A DNA stretch of 64,000 nt from Tricholoma matsutake. Lineage: Eukaryota > Basidiomycota > Agaricomycetes > Agaricales > Tricholomataceae. The notes under the pieces were generated by a model that worked only from the letters and a program-made list of their open reading frames with translations, had not been told where the DNA came from and made no database searches. The stretch spans positions 11,718,001 to 11,782,000 of the forward strand of contig AP026538.1 in the NCBI GenBank assembly GCA_026075535.2, read 5' to 3'. The position numbers were made by a program, and so were the translations under genes. Every line of letters begins with the position of its first letter. Within the stretch, counting starts at the first letter, position 1. Of the stretch, positions 54,917-64,000 are shown one piece after another.

Positions 54917-55160
54917 ATGTCTGAACCCTCAACTTCTAATCCTGGTCCTAATCCTGTTCCCACACCAGTGCTAGAGGTGAAAATTGATGCGCTTACAGCG
55001 CAAATGTCACAATTAGTGTCAGTGTTGGCAGCATCACAGCCCAGACAAGCCGAAGTACAGCCAGAGACGACAGTAGAAAGAGATGAGGAGATGGTGGAGA
55101 TGGTGGAGTGTATGTTGCAGGAGGATGAGATGGTGGAGAAATCCGGAAATGGAAAAGTGC
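54917..55160 (+). pseudogene. Gag N-terminus, chromovirus D
   Basis: Starts MSEPSTSNPGPNP and keeps the register QEDEMVEKSGNGKV that B has lost, then is cut by the gypsy E LTR after GKV. It supports the idea that B has a 1-bp deletion. Confidence 0.85.
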
Positions 55161-56336
55161 TGATGATACTCAACCTGGGAAAACCACCAAAACAGCAAAT
55201 GAGGCAACCAATGATATTTGCGACGAGTCAGAGGAAGGGTGCAATGTGTTCCGAATGTTCATGGTCCAACCTATGGGAAGATAACTAGTTGGTATTAGTT
55301 GTGAAGGTAGTGCTATAGGAGATGAAGTTGTTTGGCATGGTCCAATCGATATCGAGGACGATCAATGAGATCAACAGCGAATGAGTTTTATTGTTGATGG
55401 TCGAAGTGTGAATTCCAAGGACCTTTTGATAGGTCAATAGTATATGAAGACTATAGCCAATGGCTAGGAAGTGTTGGAATGGTTGTTAGTGCTAATGATC
55501 AGAGGATCATAGGAAGATCGAGGACGACAATGGTCACAGAGGTTTCTCATCAATCGAGAAAACTTGTAGAAGCTTAGATTGTTTTAGAAAATAGATCTGA
55601 TTCTTAGAACTTAATACGAGATGATAGGTGAAGACAATTTCTTGTTATTTCCAAGTAGATACTACAGAGTTTTATATGTTTTAAAAGAAACTTCCTAAAA
55701 TGGTATAAGAAACATGTGTAGAACATGAGGCAAATGATATGAGTTAAGGCACAAGGCCAAAAAGGAGACTGGAATCTGAACAAGAAAGAGATATATCATA
55801 TGATGAAGGAGTAATAAAGGGAAAGAACTAAAAAGAGACTGTCCTTTGTATATAAACTGCACTAAGTCTCGCAATAATCCATCCAGTGGGTTCTGTACAT
55901 GATAGGGAGTTGGAACGAGGCTGACCTACTATCAGCAGGTTTGAGCACGAGTTGGAATACTTCCTGATGCATGGTCTTCCACCATTTAGATAACAAATGT
56001 GGAGCCCAATGTTGCTCGTAGTCTCTCGATATCAATTGATAACACTCAATGATGGTCGACAATGTCTGATTGCAGTCGCGGTTTGTTCGACATTGATCGG
56101 GGATGTTTGATGGTCGTTTAGAGGGATCTTAGGGGCTTTTGTTGTAGTCCTAAGGTTGTGCGATGTGGTTTCTCAGTACGATCGATGTCGCTGGTGATGT
56201 TTCAATGTGGTCGATATGATATCGCGATCGATAGACTGGGTCGCGCTGCATCTGGGACCTCGTAGGAGTTAGCCGCTGTGATTAGAATGTGGTTAGAATG
56301 GTGTATCGGCCTTTGAGCCAAGGAGACAACCTATCA
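55161..56336 (-). repeat. 3' LTR of gypsy E
   Basis: 1176 bp, minus-strand TGATAGG...ATCATCA. Full-length reference for solo copies 619-1733 and 5594-6758. Confidence 0.93.
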
Positions 56337-56347
56337 TCCTCCCCCTT
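56337..56347 (-). other. Polypurine tract of gypsy E
   Basis: Minus strand AAGGGGGAGGA directly before TGATAGG, the expected plus-strand primer. Confidence 0.8.
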
Positions 56348-56483
56348 ACTGAAATTCTGACTGTCCCGGTCAGTCGAGCCGGAATAACTGGTCATGTGAC
56401 ATTGTTGATCGTTGATTTAAGACGCGTCGTGGTTCAAACTTCTCTCTTTCCATTTGATCTCTTTCATCACCCTCCTTGACAAC

Positions 56484-57886
56484 ATGTCCATCCTTGCTGA
56501 ACTCGCCCTTCCAATCCTCGATCATGCCAAATCGATGCCCAAGGCTGGCAAGGCCGAAGAGTTCGATTTTGAAATCTGGGGTCAAACCTTTTGTGAGAAA
56601 ATGGTGTGTTTTACCCTTTCCTTCGTTTATCTGCTTCCTGACTTTGTTGATAGGCTGAATATGACGATCTCATCAGATCATTTGATGAGGCACATGATGA
56701 CCATGTGCAGGCTACATTGGATGAGGTGATCGGCCTCTTCGCACCTTTTGCTCGCGAGGCTTGGGTTTCTTGGGGTGGAAAATATCTTTTTGAGCAGTAC
56801 TCAAGGAGAATTGAGGGAGATAGGCAAAGAGAGGAGGAGAGAGTTGCTCATGAGGTGGCCATCGAGGCCAAAGCAAAGAGGATTGAGGAGAAACGCGATG
56901 TGCTGGTCGATGCTTGTTGTGCATTCTTGGCTGAAGTCTGGGCCAAGACCGTTTTGAAGGATGAATTCTGTGATTGGACTGCTGTGCTTGAGGTGATGCG
57001 CCTCTCGATTGATTGAGACAAGGCAGAAGAAGAAAAAGAACCTCTGGTTGATGACCTACCAGTCATTGAGTGGATCGTTGAGAAGCGGAAGGCTGATGAG
57101 ATGGATGAGGAGGAGGAGGGCGAAGACGAGCTCGATCAGGAGCCTGTCATCACAAAATGGGTGTGGCTAGAGGAAGGTGAGCTGATCACCTTCCATGGGC
57201 TGGTAAGTCTTTGTTTTCTTTCGATATTGTTCAGACTAATCAGGCTTTCCATTTTGATTTAGTGTGATTGTTGCACAGGGCTGAGGACGTCTCTGGAATG
57301 CATCGTTGAGGAGGGCGCCCCAAAGTGCAAATGATGCACTCAAGGCCTTCAGGGGTGTTATTGGGAGGGAGTGTCAAGGTGAGGACTCCGTTGAGGTGAG
57401 TCGAGGAAAACAGCGGGCTCTAAATGAGTTACAAAGGCTACTGAGGAGTCAATGGAGGTGTTGACTCCAAGATGTAGTAAGTGATTCTTCTCGATAATGA
57501 GGACAATTGCTAATCTGTACGATTACTTAGCAGTATGCATCCGGGCTATCCCCATCCAAAACGTGGAGGCTGGGCCCTCAAAAGTTGACGAGCGCCTGAA
57601 ACAAACGATGAAGGCGAAGATGAAGTCGGCTGAGAAGGACAAGGGGAAGGGGAAGAGGAAAGCTAGAGAGTGAGAAGTCGAACCCGAGGTTGTGGGTATG
57701 GTCGAGGGGGTGTCAATGGCGATGGAGGACGAGATGACGCAGTCAGATGCAGCAAGACTCCGTCGTCGGTATCTGGCGGAAGTACTGGTGTGGAAAAAGC
57801 TGGAGGTGGAAGTTTTAATGGAGGAAATTGAGGTGTCGGAGAGGAAGTGGGAGGAATCCCAAGAGAATTTTGTTGTATTGTTTTAA
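56484..57886 (+). CDS. Antisense spliced Cys-rich accessory gene of gypsy E
   Basis: Plus-strand gene lying between the 3' LTR and integrase, opposite to gag-pol. It starts MSILAELALPILDH. Three GT-AG introns with branch-like sites: 56604-56653, 57203-57262, 57477-57530. Removing intron 1 joins FCEKM to AEYDDLIRSF in frame. Domains: helical N-terminal part, long charged coiled coil (56830-56930), acidic stretch (DEEEEGEDELDQE), then after intron 2 a Cys cluster CDCC...C...C..C...C (zinc-binding pattern, one TGA inside), a lysine-rich tract (KDKGKGKRKARE) and a C-terminal coiled coil to a TAA. In-frame stops at 57016, 57332 and between 57393 and 57435, partly of the CGA-to-TGA type. Function unknown; plant gypsy elements with antisense ORFs in this position are known. 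Confidence 0.6.
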
Positions 57887-58266
57887 TTTTATCGTTTTTC
57901 TTGTGTCTGAGTGAGATAAGTTTGAAAGGAGAAATATCGTGTGCGATCGAAGTCAGGAAATGTAAGATATATGCGAAAAAACATAGGAGAGAAAAAGAAA
58001 AAGAAAGTAAGACAGACGATTCATCAAAATGAGACATAGGGGAAAGGCTCAGAAAATCGAGAGTTTGTTTCAATATCACAAGTAGAAAAAAGGAAAAGAA
58101 AAAATGGTCCATTCGTCTTTGTCGAGGTCAGGAATGCCTTTGTCGATGTCTCCGTCAACGTCCGATGTTGTTTGAAGTTGTTTGAGCCAACAATCATCGA
58201 TATTGAAGAAGTTCGGAGGAAGGGGAATCAATTTTTGTGCTAGATAGGGTAGAACTCAGAAAGCAG

Positions 58267-59600
58267 CTACTGGTTGATGCAGAACTGAACCATCGAGCTC
58301 GCAAAGAATATAAGCGCCACCGTAGTTTCATGCGATGACAATGAGTGGGCCGAGATATTGAGCTTGCATTTTTTGATTAAGAGCTTTCTCGATCTGTGTG
58401 TTTCACATGAGTAAGAGGTCACCTTTTTCGAAAATGTAGTCTCAAATCGTTTGCTTGTGAACTTCTTCGAAGCATTTTGCAGCTTCTCGTCGAGCGGTGT
58501 AGACTCTAGAGTAGAGTACTTCGAGATTGGTTGAGTGTTTCTGTAGTGTGATAGCACATCGGGCAATGAGATTGGTGGAGGAAAGTATCGAGTCGGGTGG
58601 CAGCTGTAGATATGTCGCTTCTGAGATGTTGAGCGGGATGAGTGGATGAGAACCTGAGATCGCAAAATAGGGTGAACAGCCCATTCGTTTTTGAACTGTT
58701 ACTCGTTCTGCCCAAAAGACTGAGTAGGTCCCAACTGACCATCGAGTTTGATCGCCATTGACAGCCTTGTAGAGTGATTGTCATGTATCGAAGTGGGCTC
58801 GTTCGATGAGGCCATTGGCACAAGAATTGTAGCCACTTATCCAGATGTGATTGATATGATAGCGCTTCACCAAGTATTCGAGAGCAGCAACGAATGCTGG
58901 GCTGTTGTCAGTAATGATCTTGTAAAGTGAGCCCCATTGACAAATGATTTCTTCAAAGATCCAATTGCCAATGGTCTTTGCTGTTTCATTGTGAAGCATC
59001 CTGAACTCTGGCCAGTACGATATCAAACATCGACCTTGTACTATATAGCGATATCCACCAGAAGGCGGCATGTGCATTGTGTCGATGTAGACTTTTCCGA
59101 ATAGAGGGGTGGGGGTGGCAACGATTGGTGGAATAAGAAGATTTTGAGTTTGTCACAACTGACAGTAGTGGCATGTTTGGATATACCATGCAATATCTGC
59201 TTTAAGGTTGGGCCACCAGAATTGTAGGGCGACGTGAGACTTCATGGTGAAGATCATTTTGTGTCCAATGTGGTCATGCGATGACCAGATAATATCGATG
59301 CGACATTCTGGAATCGCGACGATCTTGTGTTCTCCATGACGATCTTTTTGCCAGAGTTTTCCGGAATCTATGAAGAACTTGGTGCAATATTGCACGAAGG
59401 TAGTGTACTTGGTGTCTGATAGATTTGGGGGTTGCACCATATCGTCTAACCATCTATGAATGAGCAGTAATCGTTCATCTTCTTTCTTTGCTTTGTCTGA
59501 TCGAGGTACATCTTCGTATGAAACATCCTCCCCCTTAATTAAATCTGAGGCTTGGGCGAAAGTGGGATAAGTCACGTGAGAGGGGAAAGGTCAACTCGAG
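58267..59600 (-). pseudogene. Integrase, gypsy E
   Basis: Frame 59575-59153 has HDHIGHKMIFT and CHYCQ, the zinc-binding part. Frame 59077-58781 carries the catalytic core: ITDNSPAFVAAL, and GLIERAHFD with the Glu. The first Asp is in KVYIDTMHM near 59090. Frames 58684-58267 give the C-terminal region (ARREAAKCFEE). Several stops break it. Confidence 0.85.
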
Positions 59601-59629
59601 ATTGGGTTGATTTGATGAACAAAACCGTG

Positions 59630-61260
59630 TAGTTTGTCAATCCAGTCACCGAATTCTTCTTCTACTTCGACATCGTCATCTTCGGTTTGTCAAGGACATC
59701 ACAAAAGACTGTCTGGCCCATGGTGCATACCTGCAAGATGAACTAGCATGAAGTGGAACGTTAGAATGGAAATGATCCATCAGTTGATGCTAGCGCTAGG
59801 GGTGATATCGGGATTTGAGAGCATGCCTTTGATATACCTCGCATTGACCTCGATGATAAGGTTTTGTACCCCTATCAAATATAAATGAAGTGCACCAAGA
59901 GCTCGATATAGACCATAAAGTTCCAGTTTTGGTTGTGAGAACTGGGATTTGTGGTCGTTGAGTGTGATTGAGCTGAATTGACTGTAGTATTGTTTTCAAG
60001 GGTTATCATGGTCGCATTGCATTAGGAAATAGCTGATCGCCATGCTTGATGTATTGACTGCGAGGATGACTGGGGCATTCGAGGTATAGTCGATTGCTCG
60101 AATTGCTGGCGAGTTTAGGAGCGCTTGCTTGAGATCTTCTTGCCCTGCTACCTGAGATGGGTTGAATTCGAAGGGCACATCTTTTCGAGTAAGGTTGATT
60201 AGCGCAGCTGCTCGATGTGTGAAACTTTGAATAAAAATTTGACAAACTCCAACCGTTCCTAAGAATGCCTTAACTTCCATGAGCGTACAACACAGACCCC
60301 ACTTCTGAATCTTATCGATATGTGTCGGGTCAGCCATTCGACCTGGAATACTGCATCAATGACCTAAAATGATTATTTTGGGGACACAAGCAAATAACTT
60401 TGGTCCTGAGAACGTCCCACCACAATACTTCATGCACTGGACGATGCGATTCAGGTTTTCGAAATGCTCCCATACAAATCATCGAATGCCTGAGTTGTCG
60501 ACGATCGTTTCGTAAGACCCACCAATCATTCGATATTCCGATTTCGGACCCTTCACTGGTGTGTCATCGATATAAGGGATTGTAATATGAGGGACTTTGG
60601 GTTGTAGGATGAAAGTGACATTGTCGTGTAGGATTGAAACTGAGTTTGTCCAACCCATTGGTAGGGTGATGATTCAAAGTGCACCGAATGGGGTCTGGAA
60701 AGTTGATAGATCTCAAGAGGATTCAGACACAAGCCTTTCATCGAATGCAACATATAAATCCAACATTCCACCACAAGCGTGCCCTCCAAACTGTTCGGCT
60801 AAATGCTCGGGGATCGGGACAATGCCTGAGTGCTGAATCATAACTTGGTTTAGCGGCTTGAGACTGTGGACTATTCAGAGCGATTTTGCGTCTTTCTTCA
60901 CAACACAAAACCATCGCGATTGGTATGACGAGTTTGACGACTCATAGACTCCTGCTTTGATCTTCTTTTTCAGCATTTCACAGATCTGTTCATACAAACC
61001 AGGTGGTATGGGGATATTGCATTTGACCCAAGGAGTGTGAGGGACGACTGGGAACTCGATAGGGGGGAAGAAATCAGGTCAAAACCTTCCTCGTTCGTTT
61101 TCTGTCCATGCAAACCCCACTTGCTGGTTTCAAATGAAGTCATGCATGAGATCTTGTTCTTGAGGACATAGAAAATTGCCTGGATGATTTTGATCGATGA
61201 TGTTTTTGCGTTCAAGGTTATATCGGGGAGATGGTTTGAATATTGGAGGATGGGGATTTA
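59630..61260 (-). pseudogene. Reverse transcriptase-RNase H, gypsy E
   Basis: RT blocks: IKAGVYESSNSSYQSRW (about 60970-60910), the first Asp region DLYVAFDER, LPMGWTNSVSILHD, and the catalytic box YIDDTPVKGP (about 60577-60548). Then the frame 60337-59996 (DPTHIDKIQKW, EVKAFLGTVG) and RNase H (LAVNTSSMAISYFLMQ, ELYGLYRAL). Stops are frequent. The YIDD box itself is intact. Confidence 0.88.
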
Positions 61261-61644
61261 GTGGAGGCATGTCTTTGAGGGGATCACCCTCGATGTGTTG
61301 AATAATTCAAAATTGATCAGGTAGTCCAGCCACGATTGGACGGACCTTCTGTGCGACTGGTTTATACTTCTTCTTTGTCGATAAATAACTAAACTGGTGA
61401 TTGTCGGAAATAACGGAGGAATGGGACACATACAATGAAGAAGTTTTCATAGGTATAAACACCATTGAGGCATTTCGAGGAACGTGGAACTTGTTGCATG
61501 CAGATAAATATAAGTCAGAAAGTGTTGCTGATAATTCTTTGGAGGAGTCGATTTCAGGGATATTTGCAGTGCGCTCGATAAATATAGAGGAGTTAGAAGA
61601 GTCAAATGAAATGATGAAAGTGCACTGTTCCAAAATTTCATTCT

Positions 61645-62196
61645 CTAACGCTGAAAATCCTCACAAACTACTTTTCGACGACGGTGCGATCGAGGTATCA
61701 AGGGAATGGTAGCGGTCCGAGTTGAGTTTGAATCACATATTGTGATCATTTGGGCTTTGTTCCAGTAATTTCTAATGACGCTTTCTGTTAAGACGTCGAA
61801 AGGTCGTCTGAGTAAAATATTGTAAGCTGGGTCCCAAATAACATGTATCTGTATGTATAGGGTGATTCCGCTGAGATCGCAGGGTACGTTGTGTGCTAAA
61901 CCGAGTGTTTCGTCCACAGTGCCGTTGGCAGACTGCATCAGAAGTTGAATCAAGGAATTGTATGCTAGACTGAGTTCGTGACAGACATCTTCGGCCATCG
62001 ATAGGATTGAGGAACCAGGATCGACGATGCTTTCTACCTGGTTGTTACCACAGACATCCATAATAACTGATCTAATCAATGAAGTTTCTTTAGCGATGAC
62101 AAAAGGTTGAGGGATTTCACCAGGTCGGAGACTGCTAATATAGGTCTCATATGGGTCAGGCATGATAATCGCGTCAGGACTGAACATGTTCGTCAC
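61645..62196 (-). pseudogene. Aspartic protease region, gypsy E
   Basis: 183-residue frame with ESIVDPGSSILSMAED (a DxG-type active site, Pro in place of the usual Ser/Thr) and the downstream YNILLRRPFDVL. The last residues (PRSHRRRK) lead into the pol region. Frame partly overlaps the gag frame 63325-62174. Confidence 0.75.
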
Positions 62197-63476
62197 ATTG
62201 TTTCCAGTTTGTGGTACTCGTTTTGGTGTGACCTGTTCTCTCTATTTTGTTCGAACCTCGGGTGATAGCAAGAGTAGTTCTTCCGATGTAAGTGTGACAA
62301 TTGGCATCTTCATTGAGCGTGAAAAGATATTGTGCACAGTTTTCTCGTTCTGTACTGGTGCCTGTGTTGCATATGATGGTCTGTCTTTTTCTTACCCTTC
62401 GATGTGCCAGCAAAGTTCCTTTTGTGTGGTGGCAAATAGGCATTTCCCTGACCAATGCATATGGGTGTACCAAGGTTTGCATTGGGGGTATGGTGGTCAA
62501 TGACAAAGAGGTCGATGCGGGAGAAGTCAATGTCAATGCCGATGTTGGAGCCATAGTTGAAGTTGAAGGGTTGACCGTTGTTGATGAAGATGTCGAGGGT
62601 GGTGGCACTGGAGCAGTAGATGTTGACAATGCAGGAACGGGGGTTGTTGTGGCTGGAACTGAACTTCGAACCTCTTTGTTCGGATGCGAAAATGGTCGAC
62701 CACTTCGAAGCGTGAATATTTTGCACTCGAGAGCCGCTATTCTATCTTCGGAGTCAGCTGTCAACATCGAATTATGATAAATGCTTTTCATTTCTGATCC
62801 TGATGTAGAAACTGTGTCGGACTCTGTTATCGAATTGATTGCAGCTGAGGTTGAATTAGTCGAAGTCAAAAGTGCCGACGGTGCGATGCTAAATAAAAGT
62901 GTGGCTGCCGGGGTTGCATCTCGGTTGCGTTTCCACCATTTATCGATGTGTTCCTTGATAAACCTGCCAGGAATACTTCGAGGGGTAAATTGTCCATTTA
63001 GAAGTATGATCTTTCCTTCCGTGTTTCGCTTACACTTTCCTTTGTTCAAGTATGATTGACAAACCATACAGTCAGGGATAAAATGGCCCAATAAACCGCA
63101 AAATATGTAAAGAAGTGCATCAATATGTGCCTGTCTGTCTGCCGAATTAGTGCGAGGATTTTTAGTACCTGCAATATGTGTAGCGATGGTGCTAGCAAAT
63201 CGTTTGAACATTGCATTTAGATCTTTGGTTTTAATTGTAATAGTTCTGGGTGACGAGGTGACCATATTTCCAACGTTCGATGTCAAGTGCGATGAAGAGG
63301 TCAATTGGTGGATTACCGAGTTCAATGTGTTAGAGCCTGCTAGTATGAATTTTGCGGCATCGTGAATGTCATTGAGCGGATATGGATTGTCAGGATAATG
63401 GTCAGGGAATTTAAGTTCGAGTTGTCGAGCAATTCAAGTCCATAAGCTGGGTTGGAATCCTTGCACATAAGCTCTA
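62174..63476 (-). pseudogene. Gag C-terminal part, gypsy E
   Basis: 383-residue frame from 63325 with more coding upstream to 63476 (PDHYPDNPYPLNDIHDAAKF, separated by a stop). It contains a zinc-knuckle-like CGLLGHFIPDC and a following YLNKGKCKRNTEGK block, then a long Ser/Thr/Pro-rich tail. The N-terminal part of gag is missing: the sequence switches directly to LTR at 63476. Confidence 0.8.
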
Positions 63477-64000
63477 AGTAGATACTACAGAGTTTTATAT
63501 GTTTTAAAAAAAAACTTCCTAAAATGGTATAAGAAACATGTGTAGAACATGAGGCAAAAGATATGAGTTAAGGCACAAGGCCAAAAAGGAGACTGGAATC
63601 TGAACAAGAAAGAGATATATCATATGATGAAGGAGTAATAAAGGGAAAGAACTAAAAAGAGACTGTCCTTTGTGTATAAACCACGCTAAGTCTCACAATA
63701 ATCCGTCCAGTGGGTTCTGTACATGATAGGGAGTTGGAATGAGGCTGACCTACTATCAGCAGGTTTGAGCATGAGTTGGAATACTTCCTGGCACATGGTC
63801 TTCCACCATTTAGATAACAAATGTGGAGCCCAATGTCGCTCGTAGTCTCTCAATAATGCTCGATGATGGTTGACAATGTCTGATTGCGGTTGTGGTTTGT
63901 TTGATGTTGATTGGGTATGTTCAATGGTCGTTTAGAGGGATCTTAGGGGCTTTCATTGTAGTCCTAAGGTTGTGCGATGTGGTTTCTTGGTACAATCAAT
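63476..64000 (-). repeat. 5' LTR of gypsy E, truncated on both sides in the window
   Basis: Matches 55653-56180 of the 3' LTR. The inner ~500 bp of the LTR (matching 55161-55652) are absent, and the outer end is beyond the window edge. Confidence 0.9.

Larger units (their letters stand above)
54026..55160 (+). mobile_element. Gypsy chromovirus D, 5' end only
   Basis: Third copy of the A/B family: 402-bp LTR 54026-54427, leader and first part of gag, cut at 55160 by the LTR of gypsy E. In B the interrupted position reads on as GTGC-GCTTACC, so the rest of D may continue beyond the right edge of the window, after the other end of E. Flank GGCAT precedes the LTR. Confidence 0.9.
55161..64000 (-). 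mobile_element. Gypsy E, running off the right edge
   Basis: Minus-strand Ty3/gypsy element: 3' LTR 55161-56336, polypurine tract, antisense spliced gene (plus strand), integrase, RNase H, RT, protease, gag C-terminal part, then the 5' LTR from 63476 to beyond the window. The last ~500 bp of the 5' LTR, the primer site and the gag N-terminus are missing at 63476, an internal deletion. Pol is full of stops. It is inserted in chromovirus D; left TSD GTGC (55157-55160), right partner outside the window. Confidence 0.92.

Overview
The window looks like a transposon-dense region of a filamentous basidiomycete genome, probably Agaricomycetes. The support is: chromodomain Ty3/gypsy elements, copia, Tc1-like and hAT elements; very short (about 50 bp) GT-AG introns with CTRAY-like branch sites; and coding frames decayed mostly by C-to-T/G-to-A changes, many at CpG. 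I see no rRNA, CRISPR or bacterial-type gene. Only a few fragments look like non-transposon genes (near 50.6-51.8 kb, 52.1-53.5 kb, 19.5-22.1 kb and possibly 15.7-16.2 kb), and I could not name any of them.

Layout. (1) 1-562: distal end of a broken ORF ('split ORF X'). 563-4633 (minus): distal part of a gypsy element of family C, whose 3' LTR carries a solo LTR of family E. (2) 4634-11971 (minus): gypsy chromovirus A with 402-bp LTRs, itself containing a solo LTR of family E. (3) 11972-13574 (minus): 5' end of a copia element. 13575-22094: small non-autonomous elements, a 2-kb terminal-inverted-repeat element and decayed ORFs, ending in the proximal part of split ORF X. (4) 22095-29567 (plus): the main part of gypsy C1 with a solo LTR in gag. 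(5) 29568-36539 (plus): gypsy chromovirus B, same family as A, with a solo LTR in its reverse transcriptase. (6) 36540-40953: rest of the copia gag, a foldback element, a truncated second copy of family C, and the tail of another copia element. (7) 40954-49963: DNA-transposon country (Tc1-like, a TA-flanked element, a hAT element, a 160-bp tandem array). (8) 50.5-53.5 kb: two gene-like loci, the second broken by a hAT element. (9) 54026-55160: 5' end of a third chromovirus copy (D), cut by gypsy E, which fills 55161 to the right edge on the minus strand.

The main result is structural. Chromoviruses A (minus) and B (plus) have swapped target-site duplications: A is flanked by CCAGG and CCTGC, B by CCTGG and GCAGG. 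If the segment 11972-29567 is flipped, A becomes CCAGG/CCAGG and B becomes GCAGG/GCAGG. The same flip rejoins a copia gag frame (12804-11972 to 36545), rejoins gypsy C1 (22095-29567 with 4628-563, sharing TSD CAACC), and, with C1 removed, rejoins ORF X in frame. So a roughly 17.6-kb inversion by recombination between two inverted chromovirus copies (or an assembly error with the same geometry) explains several otherwise unrelated breaks.

Other points: the A/B/D family has an 11-nt match between its expected RNA 5' end and the site just after its LTR, as in Tf1-type self-priming. Gypsy E carries a spliced, cysteine-rich gene antisense to gag-pol. Many solo LTRs have identifiable TSDs, several decayed only at CpG.
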